A stretch of DNA of 8,138 nucleotides, from positions 1-8,138 of the forward strand of contig CAMMFK010000057.1 in NCBI GenBank assembly GCA_946496115.1. The letters are read 5' to 3'. Below, one piece after another: positions 6,926 through 8,138 of the stretch. The DNA comes from an uncultured Clostridium sp. (GTDB lineage: Bacteria > Bacillota > Clostridia > TANB77 > CAG-508). Each line of letters opens with the position of its first letter. Positions within the stretch are counted from its first letter, which is position 1. Below the pieces are notes generated by a model. That model was not told the origin of the DNA. It saw nothing but the letters and a program-made list of their open reading frames with translations, and did not search any database. The translations under genes were made by a program, and so were the position numbers.

Positions 6926-7639
6926 ATGAAAAATTTAATAGATACACATTTTCATTTGGATTTTTATAAAAATCATAAACAAATATATAAAGATATTAAT
7001 AATTTGCAACAATATACTTTATGTATGACTAACACTCCAGAAATATATCAAGAGTGTCAAAAGTTATACTTTAATACCAAATATGTAAAATTTGCATTAG
7101 GATTTAATCCGAAATCAAATAATACTAGAGAAAGTTTTACAAAATTTATTAACATATTTAAAGGAGCAGAATATATAGGTGAGGTAGGACTTGATTTTTC
7201 TAAACAGTATAAATCTAGAATAGAAGAACAAAAACAATATTTTGAAATAATTGTCGATTTATGTTCAAGTGTAAATAAATTATTATCAATACATATAAGA
7301 AATGCAGAAGATAGTGCTATAGAAATTATAAAAAAGTATAAGCCTAAAAAATGCATTATCCATTGGTTTACTGGTAATAATAATCAAATGCAACAATTAA
7401 TTAACTTAGGATGCTATTTTTCAATAAATGCAAATATGATAAATAATAAAAATCTATTGTTAATACCTAAAAATAAAATTTTAATTGAGAGTGACGGACC
7501 ATTTACTCAAGTAAATGGCAAAAAATATGAACCAAAACTTTTAAAACAGCAATATGACATTATATCTAAAGTTTTGAATGAGCCTAAATTAGAAGAAATT
7601 GTATATAAGAATTTTAACAATATACTAATTATAAAATAA
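6926..7639 (+). CDS. qatD: QatD: TatD-like metal-dependent nuclease of the Qat system
   Basis: This 237-residue protein is a TatD-family hydrolase, a TIM-barrel enzyme that cuts DNA with two metal ions. The ligand set is complete: H8-F-H10 at the start, E86 in G-E-V-G-L-D, H123 in H-I-R, H146 in H-W-F-T-G, and D190 in E188-S-D-G-P. So it should be active. The E-S-D-G-P-F motif differs from the usual E-T-D-x-P of housekeeping TatD, and the protein is some 20-25 residues shorter than the ~260 typical of those. It starts one base after the qatC stop, with a weak AGGA about ten bases upstream inside qatC, so it probably depends on coupled translation. Its place as the fourth gene completes the qatABCD order. 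A stand-alone TatD is unlikely in this setting. Confidence 0.92.
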   Translation: MKNLIDTHFHLDFYKNHKQIYKDINNLQQYTLCMTNTPEIYQECQKLYFNTKYVKFALGFNPKSNNTRESFTKFINIFKGAEYIGEVGLDFSKQYKSRIEEQKQYFEIIVDLCSSVNKLLSIHIRNAEDSAIEIIKKYKPKKCIIHWFTGNNNQMQQLINLGCYFSINANMINNKNLLLIPKNKILIESDGPFTQVNGKKYEPKLLKQQYDIISKVLNEPKLEEIVYKNFNNILIIK

Positions 7640-7661
7640 AAGGTGAAATTCCTCACCTTTT
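7638..7661 (+). terminator. Terminator of the Qat operon, starting in the qatD stop codon
   Basis: AAAAGGTGA (7638-7646) pairs perfectly with TCACCTTTT (7653-7661) around a six-base loop. The 5' arm begins in the second base of the qatD TAA stop. The 3' arm ends in T's followed by a T/C-rich run. On the other strand the hairpin is also followed by T's, so it may act in both directions between these convergent genes. Confidence 0.75.
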
Positions 7662-7775
7662 GTCTCTTTCGCTTTAATATAACTTATAATCAATTGTGCT
7701 TTATCGAGTTCTCAAATATTATATTTTTTATTATGTGTTAGTTTTAATGTTTTCACCAATCTGAAAAAAGTATCT

Positions 7776-7818
7776 AAAAATCCAAAATTTTTTCAAAATT
7801 TTGAAAAAACTTTGGATT
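7776..7818 (-). terminator. Terminator of the converging small gene, near-perfect 20-base-arm palindrome
   Basis: Positions 7779-7798 and 7799-7818 form inverted arms of 20 bases with a single A/C mismatch and no spacer, centred on CAAAATTTTG. On the minus strand the hairpin lies nine bases after the stop codon of the 97-residue gene and is followed by TTTTT, so it should end that transcript. On the plus strand the following T run is weak. Confidence 0.75.
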
Positions 7819-7826
7819 AATTTTAA

Positions 7827-8120
7827 CTATCTATCAATACAGCCGATAATCAACTCGACTCCATCACAAAAACCATTCCTATAATACTTTTCATTCCAAT
7901 AAACAATATAATCTAAAAAACTAGAATTAAGCAATTCAAGTTGTTTTTCCACAAACTTTCTATTCTGTTTAGGAACACTATTTAAAATCTTCTCAGAAAT
8001 CTCATCAAATTTAACAGTATGCTTTCTATCTTCATCATTAACAAAAGCAAGATCTGTTTCCTCTCTAAAATCTAACCAATCCTTTAAAATATCATCATTA
8101 ACTTCTCTAAAATTATTCAT
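7827..8120 (-). CDS. Small acidic protein of unknown function (97 residues), convergent to qatD
   Basis: This minus-strand gene encodes 97 residues and ends in TAG. The start is well supported: GGAGGA (plus positions 8129-8134) lies eight bases before the ATG (8118-8120). The N-terminal half is acidic with several Asp/Glu pairs. The middle is a Lys/Gln/Glu helix. The end reads Y-W-N-E-K-Y-Y-R-N-G-F-C-D-G-V-E-L-I-I-G, a Y-x-N-G-F-x-D-G pattern that I associate with small helical proteins of unknown function common in Firmicute accessory DNA. No catalytic motif, signal peptide or membrane helix is seen. It faces the Qat operon, is separated by two terminators, and so is probably not part of it. 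Its promoter lies beyond the window. I give no function. Confidence 0.75.
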   Translation of the reverse strand: MNNFREVNDDILKDWLDFREETDLAFVNDEDRKHTVKFDEISEKILNSVPKQNRKFVEKQLELLNSSFLDYIVYWNEKYYRNGFCDGVELIIGCIDR

Positions 8121-8138
8121 AATCTAAATCCTCCAAAA

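Noticed and set aside
695..7639. A single new defence system made of all six main genes.
   Set aside because: A strong terminator and separate promoter divide them, and each half matches a known module (HinfI-type R-M and Qat).
7625..7711. A protein-like minus-strand frame between qatD and its converging neighbour, suggesting a gene remnant.
   Set aside because: It is under 30 codons, has no ATG, and much of it is the Qat terminator hairpin and the qatD end read backwards.

Overview
The window is a very AT-rich stretch (roughly a quarter G+C by eye) of a bacterial genome. Arginine is coded almost only by AGA, ribosome-binding sites are strong GGAGG types, and intrinsic terminators are hairpins with T tracts. 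This fits a low-GC Firmicute (Clostridia or Bacilli) or a Fusobacterium-like host; the sequence alone does not settle which. The standard code is used: tryptophan is TGG and no gene has an internal TGA.

Layout from left to right. (1) Positions 3-590 hold two small plus-strand genes. The first is cut by the window edge. They look like diverged tandem copies of each other, and I do not recognise their function. (2) Positions 614-2671 are a type II restriction-modification module. An extended -10 promoter leads into a HinfI/CcrM-type adenine methyltransferase (expected site GANTC), followed directly by its PD-(D/E)XK endonuclease partner. A short Cys-rich ORF (2695-2868) follows, and a long hairpin terminator (2885-2933) closes the unit. 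(3) Positions 2951-7639 are a complete Qat anti-phage operon: qatA (KAP P-loop ATPase), qatB, qatC (QueC-like PP-loop enzyme) and qatD (TatD-like metal-dependent nuclease). The genes are packed with overlaps or gaps of a few bases, and a hairpin that begins inside the qatD stop codon ends the operon. (4) A converging minus-strand gene for a 97-residue protein of unknown function fills 7827-8120 and has its own terminator.

The central 7 kb is a small defence island. The R-M pair would protect host GANTC sites and cut unmodified DNA. Qat is a separate, independently transcribed abortive or anti-phage system, with its own promoter and terminator. Both modules belong to known families. The less-explained parts are the tandem small genes at the left, the Cys-rich ORF wedged between the two defence modules, the inverted repeat over the R-M promoter, and the conserved N-terminal Met-Gly of QatB beside a QueC-like enzyme.
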